From: JAYRWN01 sp041917975 | Lineage (GTDB): Bacteria; Bacteroidota; Bacteroidia; Chitinophagales; Saprospiraceae | Length of the DNA: 5,181 nucleotides | Reading direction: 5' to 3' | Assembly: GCA_041917975.1 (NCBI GenBank) | Contig: JAYRWN010000230.1 | Location: forward strand, 1-5,181 | Part shown: in pieces, positions 1 to 5,181 of the stretch | Numbering within the stretch: position 1 is the stretch's first letter | Layout of the letters: every line of letters starts with the position of its first letter | Notes under the pieces: generated by a model | The model's input: only the letters and a program-made list of their open reading frames with translations | The model's database searches: none | Told to the model about the DNA's origin: nothing | Made by a program: the position numbers and the translations under genes

Positions 1-3
1 GTG

Positions 4-39
4 TGTACAAATTAACAATTAATACCAAGTAATTGTACA
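4..39. repeat. TGTACAA / TTGTACA inverted repeat
   Basis: TGTACAA at 4-10 is the exact reverse complement of TTGTACA at 33-39. With a one-base bulge the arms extend inward through AATTA (10-14) and TAATT (30-34). The loop is about 15-22 nt. Each arm contains the self-complementary hexamer TGTACA. It could be an RNA hairpin or a two-site operator for a gene left of the window, or chance in AT-rich DNA. Confidence 0.3.
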
Positions 40-368
40 TGTTTGGATAACTAATCTATCTTACAGACATTTAATATTAGTAATATATTTCTCCACTCGT
101 CATAAATAGTTTATTTATTTTAGTTGAGTATTTGATTAAGGATACGATTCTAATAAAATTATCGGTAGACTCAGCGCCAATGACAAGTGTCTCATGACTG
201 ATCACTCTCTTTTTTCGACCGAGCCGGGATTATGGTTATGACAAGTCGAAATTTAATCTTACTTGGGTAGAATGGAATTGGTATATTACAACGAGCGGAG
301 AAATCTATTTTATGCACGTAATAAGTTACTTCACTACGGCCGAAATTACACAGATGTATTTCATTTCA

Positions 369-385
369 TGACCCTGAAAGGGTCA
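369..385 (+). repeat. Hairpin repeat copy 1 (7-bp stem, GAA loop)
   Basis: TGACCCT (369-375), loop GAA (376-378) and AGGGTCA (379-385) form a perfect 7-bp stem with a 3-nt loop. It is a GC-rich island in AT-rich DNA and has the same 17-nt architecture as the hairpins at 423 and 476. It is followed by AAATATTTGTAG, which reappears in diverged inverted form just before the third copy. The form is that of intergenic palindromic (REP-like) repeats; it is not followed by a T-run, so a terminator is less likely. Confidence 0.65.
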
Positions 386-422
386 AATATTTGTAGAAAA
401 ATAATTGCTATGGGTACCTAGG

Positions 423-439
423 CGACCCCGAGGGGGTCG
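423..439 (+). repeat. Hairpin repeat copy 2 (7-bp stem, GAG loop)
   Basis: CGACCCC (423-429), loop GAG (430-432) and GGGGTCG (433-439) form a perfect 7-bp stem. It starts exactly 54 nt after copy 1 and shares its GACCC/GGGTC core. The first and last base pairs differ in a compensatory way between the copies (T-A versus C-G at the outer pair, T-A versus C-G at the closing pair), which suggests that the structure is conserved rather than the sequence alone. Confidence 0.65.
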
Positions 440-475
440 TATAAAAATGCCTGGCCGGTTGACACTATAAAGATT

Positions 476-492
476 GAACCCCTTCAGGGCTC
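476..492 (-). repeat. Hairpin repeat copy 3 (inverted, degraded)
   Basis: GAACCCC (476-482), loop TTC (483-485) and AGGGCTC (486-492) form five of seven possible pairs, with mismatches A478/C490 and C482/A486. Its loop TTC is the reverse complement of the GAA loop of copy 1, so it lies in the opposite orientation. The preceding CTATAAAGATTGA resembles the reverse complement of the sequence following copy 1 (CTACAAATATTTGA). It starts 53 nt after copy 2. Confidence 0.5.
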
Positions 493-597
493 TTTAACAT
501 AATTAATATTGTGGGGAGTAAGCTATAATTTTATTAAATTTTTATGTATGTTAGAGATATCTACGCTTTGTACCAATGACAGGTTATACAAATGCCT

Positions 598-621
598 GTA
601 AATTATATATATATAAATTAC
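598..621. repeat. AT palindrome around (TA)n run
   Basis: GTAAATTATATAT reads inward from 598, and the reverse complement of the right end reads GTAATTTATATAT, so the 24-bp palindrome has one mismatched position per arm. The core is an alternating TA run at about 604-615. It could extrude as a cruciform or simply be low-complexity DNA; no flanking target duplication or gene is associated with it. Confidence 0.4.
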
Positions 622-900
622 GTATGATTAATATATGCTTGCTCCGGCTTGAATGGCCAGTGAAGTTGATTTTTTAAAGGTGGGAATGAGGTATTTATCT
701 GCTTTGAACCTTAGCCGAACTAACCAGTGCCAAAGGTTAAATAATGGTTAACCAATCTTGTTTTTGTGGGCGAAAACATTTAGTTTCACAGTCGTTAGAA
801 TTCATTAAATTGAGTTAGTCAAATTATTTTTACTGTAAATTCTAAAAATTTCAATGATAGGGGACTAAAACGGTTTAATTGATATTTAAAGTGTACTATT

Positions 901-1233
901 ATGAAAGATATAAATGTTGATAAGTATTTAGATCATCAAACATCCCCGCAAAAAGAGATTTGTATTCGATTGCGTAAGATTATTTTCAAAACATTTCCAG
1001 ATATTAAGGAAGAAATGAAATGGGGCGTTCCTGCTTATGCTAAGGGCAGATATTATTTTGTTGCACTAAAAAACCATGTCAATTTAGGATTTTCAATTAA
1101 AGGGCTTTCAAAGGATGAAATTTCATTATTTCAGGGGCACGGAAAAACAACGCGAGTGATTGAAATAAAATCTGAGCAAGAGATTGATGAAGCACAAATT
1201 GTCCAGCTTTTAAAAATAACCCAAAATAAATGA
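901..1233 (+). CDS. DUF1801 (YdhG-like) domain protein
   Basis: This 110-residue protein consists of a single DUF1801/YdhG-like domain, near the family's usual single-domain length. Recognisable family features are the EEMKWGVPAY block (residues 37-46), the aromatic strand YYFVALKNHVNLGFSIKG (51-68) and the GHGKTTRVIEIKSEQEID segment (79-96) leading to a C-terminal helix. It has no signal peptide or membrane segment, so it is probably a small soluble cytoplasmic protein. The biochemical role of the family is not well established; some members are annotated as iron chaperones (Frataxin-like fold), but nothing here proves that. An in-frame TGA at 880-882 makes the ATG at 901 the first possible ATG. 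No Shine-Dalgarno sequence or clear promoter is visible upstream. The gene stands alone, converges on the phosphate transporter gene and is clearly more AT-rich than the amidohydrolase gene, which could mean separate acquisition. Family assignment is firm, function is not. Confidence 0.88.
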   Translation: MKDINVDKYLDHQTSPQKEICIRLRKIIFKTFPDIKEEMKWGVPAYAKGRYYFVALKNHVNLGFSIKGLSKDEISLFQGHGKTTRVIEIKSEQEIDEAQIVQLLKITQNK

Positions 1234-1344
1234 CATGATATTATTATTCTGAACAATAGCATTTGTTACCGGATGAATCCTACGTCGAATAATCCGGAAG
1301 CAGATAGAAATCCAGCAGAAACTAACCAGAAAGCAATAGACCGT
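1234..1344. other. Convergent intergenic region with weak hairpin
   Basis: This 111-bp spacer lies between the stops of two converging genes. CCGGAT (1269-1274) pairs with ATCCGG (1292-1297) around a 17-nt loop, and a smaller AACAA/TTGTT pair spans 1252-1267. Neither is followed by a T-run on either strand, so a classical intrinsic terminator cannot be claimed; the 1269-1297 hairpin is the best candidate for a bidirectional 3'-end structure. Confidence 0.3.
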
Positions 1345-3615
1345 TTAATTGACCAATTGGTCCTTTTCTTTATTCGACTGCAGAAGATTATTTGTGCCAA
1401 ACAATAAAAAGGTATTTTGGCGACGACGATAGAGTTTGATGAACCGGTTGGCCACCGAAATTAAATCTTTTATTTCCAACAATAAAGTAAACATTAAATG
1501 ACTGTTGGCCTGACTGTAGATGCCTTGAGTAATGCCGTTGTCCTGCTTGTCGATTAATTGTTCAAGCGTAAGTAAGATTTTATTTTTACGGCTTTTTAAT
1601 CTGGACTGATTGTCTTCCAGATTACCTTCCAGGACCTGGCGGCATAGCTGAAAATAACGGTTGATGTCTTTAGCCAAATTTAACAGCGCCATATTTTGTT
1701 CCTCGCTCAGGGGAGAAAATCGATTATGCACATGATTGTAGACTTGATCATAGATTAAATTCAGGCTCTGCAAATAATCTTGCTGCAAATCGTAAATCAA
1801 TAAATAAAAGTGTTTGGAGTTGGTCTGGTTGTCTTCATAGTTCAATAAATAGTGGTAGAAGTCATGTTTAAATTCCAAATTGGAATTTTTTAGATGGCGG
1901 ATATGGTTGGCGGCATTTTTAATTGTGGTGGTATCTTCCTGAGCTAACCCCTGCATCAGCGTGTTTAAGACTGTTTTACCTTTTTGCAGATGGGTGAGCA
2001 CGCTAAAAGCCGAACCGTTCAGTGCATCTTTGATCAGGGCTGACTGGGCATGTTTGTGAGCTTCGCGGGCCGTACGCCGTTGATAGGTTCGATACGTCCA
2101 GACATATACCAGTAAAGCCATGAGGATAATTAAACCGAGTCCAGCAACAAGACCTAATTTTACCAGCACTAGCGCCAGTAAAGCCGCTCCGGTTAAGGCT
2201 GAAAGGGCGGTCAAAAACCAACCCCCGATAACGCTGACCACCCCGGATACGCGATAGACGGCAATGTCCCGACCCCAAGCCTGGTCGGCCAGAGAGGATC
2301 CCATAGCGACCATGAAGGTGACGTAGGTGGTGGATAGTGGCAATTTTAAAGCGGTTGCGCTGGCTATCAGTACACTAGCTACGGTGAGATTGACTGAAGC
2401 GCGCACCAGGTCGAAAGCAGGAGTATCTTCTTTTTTTGTTCTAGTATACTGTGTGCTGATGTGCTGAGGAGCCCAGGATGATGGCAGATATCTGGAGAAG
2501 GTCCCCAGTTTTAATACGGCAGTGACTAAGAATCGGCCGGTAGTGTTGATTTTAAATTTTTCTTTTCCACCATGTTGGCGACCCAGGCCCACTTCTGTTT
2601 CGGTGACCGTACGTGCTTTTTTGGAAAACCAAAGTGCGAGAACCATAATTATACCAGCGCCAAGTAAGATCAAAGGGCTTACGAAAGCCTTCCCGGCCAG
2701 ATCAGTCATCATAAAACTATCCGCAGCCACACCACTTACTGACCAATACACATAGGCCGAAAGAGCGGTCACGGCCGGACCGATAAAATTGACCAGGTCA
2801 TTGCTGGCAAAAGCCATGGCCAAACCAAATGTGCCAGTAAGTACGACCAGCTTTAAGGGATTTATCTTCAGCCATTGTTTCAGGCTGATTAAGGTCACCA
2901 GGAAAAATGTGAAGAGCCCGCCAAGGCAGAGCCATAAATTATTTTGCAGCCACTGCACAAAGTCAGGACCAATCCAACTGACCGCTTTGAACCCTTTAAA
3001 AAATAGAAAATAGACCATGCCGGTCAGGGAGAGGGCTGACCAAAAAACGGTAATCAAAGCATTGTGTTTACTCATTTTGCGGGTTAGACCCAGGCGAACG
3101 ATGGATTGGATGATTATACCAAAGGTAAAAGCTATGGCCACGGACATAAATATGCTGATAATGATGGTCATAGCTCTTTCGGACTGAATGTATTGTCCCA
3201 AAAGGTCCAAGCCCCCGGAGCGTTCCAAACTTTTAAAGGCAGCTACCATAATAGCGGCACCCAGGATTTCAAAAACAATGGAAACCGTGGTAGAGGTGGG
3301 TAAGCCGTAGGTGTTAAATATATCTAAGAGAATAATGTCGGTAAACATGACCGCTAAAAAGATGATCATAATGTCCAAAAAAGTGAAATACTGAGGATCA
3401 AAAATACCCTTGCGGGCTACTTCCATCATACCGCCTGAAAACAGGGCACCGAACAATACGCCGATGCTGGCAATAATGAGGATAGTCCTAATGGTTGCCA
3501 CCTGCGAACCAATAGCTGAATTCAAAAAATTCACCGCGTCATTGGCTACACCCACCAGCAGGTCAAAAAAAGCCAGTACCATCAATAAACCTACCAGCAC
3601 CACATAAATGTCCAT
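1345..3615 (-). CDS. PiT-family inorganic phosphate transporter with PhoU-like C-terminal domain
   Basis: This 756-residue inner-membrane protein belongs to the PiT family (PF01384), low-affinity cation-coupled phosphate permeases. The two inverted family repeats are clear: GVANDAVNFLNSA (22-34, N25-D26) with GLPTSTTVSIVFEILGAA (104-121), and FASNDLVNFIGPA (269-281, N272-D273) with LPLSTTYVTFMVAMGSSLADQ (425-445). Hydrophobic helices fill residues 1-330 and about 405-507, with a polar cytoplasmic loop at about 331-400. From about residue 510 to 740 the protein is soluble, charged and helical, resembling a fused PhoU-like regulatory domain. Compact PiT proteins have about 330-500 residues; the long form is one I associate with Bacteroidota, so its length is not a sign of fusion error. 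AAGGAAAG lies just upstream and supports the ATG at 3615. The gene is divergent from the amidohydrolase gene and shares a spacer with Pho-box-like repeats. The coupling ion (H+ or Na+) cannot be told from the sequence. Confidence 0.95.
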   Translation of the reverse strand: MDIYVVLVGLLMVLAFFDLLVGVANDAVNFLNSAIGSQVATIRTILIIASIGVLFGALFSGGMMEVARKGIFDPQYFTFLDIMIIFLAVMFTDIILLDIFNTYGLPTSTTVSIVFEILGAAIMVAAFKSLERSGGLDLLGQYIQSERAMTIIISIFMSVAIAFTFGIIIQSIVRLGLTRKMSKHNALITVFWSALSLTGMVYFLFFKGFKAVSWIGPDFVQWLQNNLWLCLGGLFTFFLVTLISLKQWLKINPLKLVVLTGTFGLAMAFASNDLVNFIGPAVTALSAYVYWSVSGVAADSFMMTDLAGKAFVSPLILLGAGIIMVLALWFSKKARTVTETEVGLGRQHGGKEKFKINTTGRFLVTAVLKLGTFSRYLPSSWAPQHISTQYTRTKKEDTPAFDLVRASVNLTVASVLIASATALKLPLSTTYVTFMVAMGSSLADQAWGRDIAVYRVSGVVSVIGGWFLTALSALTGAALLALVLVKLGLVAGLGLIILMALLVYVWTYRTYQRRTAREAHKHAQSALIKDALNGSAFSVLTHLQKGKTVLNTLMQGLAQEDTTTIKNAANHIRHLKNSNLEFKHDFYHYLLNYEDNQTNSKHFYLLIYDLQQDYLQSLNLIYDQVYNHVHNRFSPLSEEQNMALLNLAKDINRYFQLCRQVLEGNLEDNQSRLKSRKNKILLTLEQLIDKQDNGITQGIYSQANSHLMFTLLLEIKDLISVANRFIKLYRRRQNTFLLFGTNNLLQSNKEKDQLVN

Positions 3616-3617
3616 AA

Positions 3618-3625
3618 CTTTCCTT
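3618..3625 (-). promoter_or_regulatory. Ribosome binding site of the phosphate transporter gene
   Basis: Read on the - strand, AAGGAAAG ends 2 nt before the ATG at 3615, and its AAGGA core has a 5-nt spacing. It is the only convincing Shine-Dalgarno-like sequence in the window and supports the chosen start over the next in-frame ATG at residue 12. Confidence 0.55.
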
Positions 3626-3645
3626 TTGTCTGGACCTGTAAATTG

Positions 3646-3700
3646 CTACCTGAATGTTAACTTAATGTAAAATTCAAGTAAATTAAAGGTTAACTTTTCG
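3646..3700. promoter_or_regulatory. Pho-box-like array of 11-bp direct repeats
   Basis: Read in 11-bp steps the sequence gives CTACCTGAATG (3646), TTAACTTAATG (3657), TAAAATTCAAG (3668), TAAATTAAAGG (3679) and TTAACTTTTCG (3690). Each unit ends in G, and the first and last strong units share TTAACTT. An 11-bp period with a roughly 7-bp conserved part is the known signature of PhoB (E. coli) and PhoP (B. subtilis, TTAACA-type) binding sites. The location between a phosphate transporter gene and a divergent gene fits. The middle units are AT-rich and weak, so chance periodicity is possible. Confidence 0.4.
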
Positions 3701-3710
3701 GTTTAGAAGG

Positions 3711-3718
3711 TACTTTTG
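3711..3718 (+). promoter_or_regulatory. Bacteroidota-type -7 box of the amidohydrolase promoter
   Basis: TACTTTTG is an exact match to the Bacteroidota -7 consensus TAnnTTTG and lies 33 bp before the ATG at 3752. The expected -33 TTG is absent; the nearest approximation is TTA at 3690-3692, inside the last unit of the 11-bp repeat array. A missing -33 element replaced by an activator site is typical of activated promoters. The predicted transcript leader would be about 25-30 nt. Confidence 0.5.
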
Positions 3719-3751
3719 ATGCAAGGTTATATTTAAAAGATCTGTTATATT

Positions 3752-4981
3752 ATGTTTTGGGGTAAAATTTGGGTTCTGGCAGGCTGCCTGTTGGGTATGA
3801 ATTTATTTGCCGGGGATACATTGGTATTGATGAATGCCCGCATTGCAGATGGTGTACAGCCGGTGGTCAGCGACCCTGTCCAGGTGTTGATCATGGATGG
3901 TCGCATAATGCGTATCACGAAAAATAATCTGGACGTATTGCCAGGCACTAAAATTATGGACCTGGGAGGGCGTTTCCTGATGCCAGGGTTGGTGGATGCG
4001 CACGTGCACATCGCCAATTTTGCGGATGCTAAACGGGCTTTATGGTCAGGGGTGACAACTGCCCGCACCATGGGTGTGGCGCATTTTGCGGACCTGGGGT
4101 TGCGTGAATTGGCCCGGGCTGGTAAAATAGATGCCCCGGAAATCCTGGCTGCCGGTTATCATGTACGCCCGGAGCCTGATGAGGCTTTCTACATGAATTT
4201 TCCCGAGTTGGCTGACTTGATGAACACCGGTATTCGCGGGGAAGCAGCTATGCGCCGCATGGCTCAGGCACTGATGCAAAAGGACATCGACTGGATAAAA
4301 GTCAATGCCACAGCCCGGGCCGGTTTGCCACAGACAGACCCCCGTGAACCTTATTATTCCACCTCCGAAATGCAAGCTTTGGTGGAGACCGGAGCTTTGC
4401 GTGGGATAAAAGTGGCCGCCCATGCCCATGGTGACGAAGGAGGGCGGGCAGCGGTGGCAGCTGGAGTGGCCAGTATAGAACACGGTACATACCTGACTGA
4501 AACAACATTGAAGATGATGGCCGAGCGGGGGACCTATCTGGTTCCCACCATAGCCGTCGTATCCGATCTGGTCCAACCCGGGGGCGATTATCAAAACCCG
4601 GTACTGGAAATCCGGGGCCGTCAGATGCTGCCACGGGTACGTGAAATGACCCGGTTAGCCCATACTCTGGGGGTAAAAATAGTCGCGGCAACCGATACGC
4701 ATTATGGAGCTGAAGGCACGTTGCGCATGGGACAGGAGATCACAGAGTTGGTGGGCTGCGGACTCTCGCCGTTTGAGGCCATCCGCGCGGCTACCAGTCT
4801 CAGCGCAGAGCTTCTCGGAGTACATCAGCGTACCGGAATGGTCAAGGAAGGATTCGAAGCCGATCTCCTGGTGGTGGACCGTAACCCTTACAAAGATGCC
4901 GGAGCGGTCAATGACCCATTACTGATTATCAATAACGGCAAGATGGTTCTCAATCGTTTGATTTGGCAGGTGAAGCCGTAA
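3752..4981 (+). CDS. Exported metal-dependent amidohydrolase (imidazolonepropionase/prolidase-like)
   Basis: This 409-residue enzyme belongs to the amidohydrolase superfamily, in the branch containing imidazolonepropionase-like proteins and Xaa-Pro or Lys/Arg dipeptidases. Metal ligands are all visible: H84 and H86 in VDAHVH, K183 in WIKVNATAR (the likely carboxylated lysine), H224 or H226 in AAHAHG, H244 in IEHGTYL, and catalytic D315 in AATDTH. The N- and C-terminal strands (residues 22-75 and about 362-405, ending in GFEADLLVVDRNP) form the usual small beta domain. Residues 1-20 are a short signal peptide, probably cut after LFA (20) before GDT; LAGC at 9-12 also looks like a lipobox, but it sits very early. 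An in-frame TAA at 3734-3736 makes this the first ATG. There is no Shine-Dalgarno sequence. Hydrolysis of a dipeptide or cyclic amide outside the cytoplasm is likely; the exact substrate is unknown. Its GC content is clearly higher than that of the left part of the window. Confidence 0.92.
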   Translation: MFWGKIWVLAGCLLGMNLFAGDTLVLMNARIADGVQPVVSDPVQVLIMDGRIMRITKNNLDVLPGTKIMDLGGRFLMPGLVDAHVHIANFADAKRALWSGVTTARTMGVAHFADLGLRELARAGKIDAPEILAAGYHVRPEPDEAFYMNFPELADLMNTGIRGEAAMRRMAQALMQKDIDWIKVNATARAGLPQTDPREPYYSTSEMQALVETGALRGIKVAAHAHGDEGGRAAVAAGVASIEHGTYLTETTLKMMAERGTYLVPTIAVVSDLVQPGGDYQNPVLEIRGRQMLPRVREMTRLAHTLGVKIVAATDTHYGAEGTLRMGQEITELVGCGLSPFEAIRAATSLSAELLGVHQRTGMVKEGFEADLLVVDRNPYKDAGAVNDPLLIINNGKMVLNRLIWQVKP

Positions 4982-4992
4982 ATAAACGGCTT
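4973..4992 (+). terminator. Hairpin overlapping the amidohydrolase stop codon
   Basis: AAGCCG (4973-4978) and CGGCTT (4987-4992) form a perfect 6-bp stem around the 8-nt loop TAAATAAA, which contains the stop codon. No T-run follows, so it is not a standard intrinsic terminator; it may act as a 3'-end stabiliser or be incidental. Confidence 0.3.
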
Positions 4993-5051
4993 ACCGCCTC
5001 TGCATATTCCTCCCGGCAAAACTGTGACCTGGATCTAATTGGTTTATTTTA

Positions 5052-5059
5052 TACCTTTA
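5052..5059 (+). promoter_or_regulatory. Possible -7 box before the Rrf2 gene
   Basis: TACCTTTA matches seven of eight positions of TAnnTTTG and lies 6 nt before the ATG at 5066. If used, the transcript would start at or close to the start codon and be nearly leaderless. No TTG occurs at the expected -33 distance. A weak candidate; the gene could instead be read through from the amidohydrolase gene 84 bp upstream. Confidence 0.2.
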
Positions 5060-5065
5060 CCGGGT

Positions 5066-5181
5066 ATGATGTCCAAAAAATGTAAATATGCACTTAAGGC
5101 GCTGGTTCACCTGGGCAGGCACTATGATCAAGGACCTGTATTGACCGGTGATATAGCCCGCGAAGAGCATATCCCACGAAA
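5066..5181 (+). CDS. Rrf2-family transcriptional regulator (partial, N-terminus)
   Basis: Only the first 38 codons are present; the window ends inside the gene. The peptide begins MMSKKCKYALKALVHLG and continues to GPVLTGDIAREEHIPRK. This is the characteristic start of Rrf2 proteins: helix 1 with the K-YALKAL pattern, then the first half of the winged helix-turn-helix containing DIA-EE-IP, which normally leads into the recognition helix. Rrf2 proteins are cytoplasmic, dimeric DNA-binding regulators; some (IscR, NsrR) sense Fe-S clusters or NO through three cysteines further along, which cannot be checked here. Cys6 is not one of those ligands. Tandem ATG codons at 5066 and 5069 leave the exact start open; family members usually begin with a single Met before the SKK motif, so 5069 is equally plausible. 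No Shine-Dalgarno sequence is visible. It lies 84 bp downstream of the amidohydrolase gene in the same direction, so co-transcription is possible but unproven. Confidence 0.9.
   Translation, partial: MMSKKCKYALKALVHLGRHYDQGPVLTGDIAREEHIPR

Larger units (their letters stand above)
1..900. other. AT-rich gene-free spacer
   Basis: I find no credible gene in this stretch. All six frames are broken by frequent stops, and the longest open stretches (for example 198-371 and 272-421 on the + strand) have no recognisable product, no ribosome binding site and run into a hairpin repeat. The sequence is strongly A/T-rich with local GC islands at the hairpins (369-385, 423-439, 476-492). Other structure is limited to an inverted repeat near the left edge and an alternating AT palindrome near 610. 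I see no tRNA, riboswitch or CRISPR pattern. It may be a long intergenic region, a decayed gene or an untranslated RNA locus; the sequence alone does not decide between these. Confidence 0.6.

Noticed and set aside
272..421. 49-residue + strand ORF beginning MELVYYNERRNLFYARNK
   Set aside because: It has no ribosome binding site or recognisable family and reads through hairpin copy 1, so it is more likely chance; an overlapping stop-free stretch at 198-371 in another frame has no early start codon either.
369..492. CRISPR array
   Set aside because: The repeats are only 17 nt, are palindromic, differ between copies, one is inverted, and there are just three; no cas gene is present.
567..592. 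TTTGTACC / GGTTATACAAA inverted repeat
   Set aside because: The stem needs a 3-nt bulge and is short; expected by chance in AT-rich DNA.
810..838. TTGAGT with a possible -10 as a promoter for the DUF1801 gene
   Set aside because: No acceptable -10 hexamer is found at 15-17 nt spacing and no TAnnTTTG box occurs nearby.
1351..1362. Perfect palindrome GACCAATTGGTC followed by a T-rich run, considered as a terminator for the DUF1801 gene
   Set aside because: The stem is only 4 bp with a 4-nt loop, it encodes the last residues of the transporter and lies almost 120 bp past the DUF1801 stop.
2003..2278. 91-residue - strand open frame inside the transporter gene
   Set aside because: It overlaps the transporter gene in another frame and has no recognisable motif; the transporter frame is well supported.
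4046..4594. 182-residue - strand open frame
   Set aside because: It lies entirely antisense to the amidohydrolase gene, whose complete catalytic motifs show the true frame; its composition is that of a reverse-frame shadow.

Overview
The window looks like a chromosomal segment of a Bacteroidota-type or other FCB-group bacterium. Three things suggest this. The phosphate transporter is a long PiT protein with a PhoU-like C-terminal extension, a form I associate with that group. The region upstream of the amidohydrolase carries an exact TAnnTTTG box, the -7 element of Bacteroidota housekeeping promoters. Three of the four genes lack a convincing Shine-Dalgarno sequence. This placement is an inference; no ribosomal or marker gene is present.

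Layout: positions 1-900 are AT-rich and hold no gene I can support. They contain three small GC-rich hairpins with the same 7-3-7 architecture, about 54 bp apart (369-492), and two AT-rich inverted repeats. A small DUF1801/YdhG-like protein follows on the + strand (901-1233). It converges on a large PiT-family inorganic phosphate transporter on the - strand (3615-1345). A 136-bp divergent intergenic region (3616-3751) separates the transporter from an exported metal-dependent amidohydrolase on the + strand (3752-4981). The window ends in the first 38 codons of an Rrf2-family winged-helix regulator (5066 onward, + strand).

Function: the transporter imports phosphate across the inner membrane. 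The amidohydrolase has a signal peptide and a complete set of binuclear-metal ligands, and probably hydrolyses a small amide or dipeptide outside the cytoplasm. The shared intergenic region contains a run of 11-bp imperfect direct repeats of TTAAnTT type ending 10 bp before the TAnnTTTG box. This matches the geometry of a PhoB/PhoP-activated promoter. It raises the possibility that phosphate starvation controls one or both flanking genes. This is the most testable new idea in the window.

Base composition changes near 1250-1350: the left part (spacer plus DUF1801 gene) is clearly AT-rich, while the amidohydrolase gene is close to balanced. There is no integrase, transposase, CRISPR array, tRNA or rRNA in view. 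Apart from the hairpin cluster and the Pho-box-like array, the window looks like ordinary metabolic and transport genes rather than an obvious new system.
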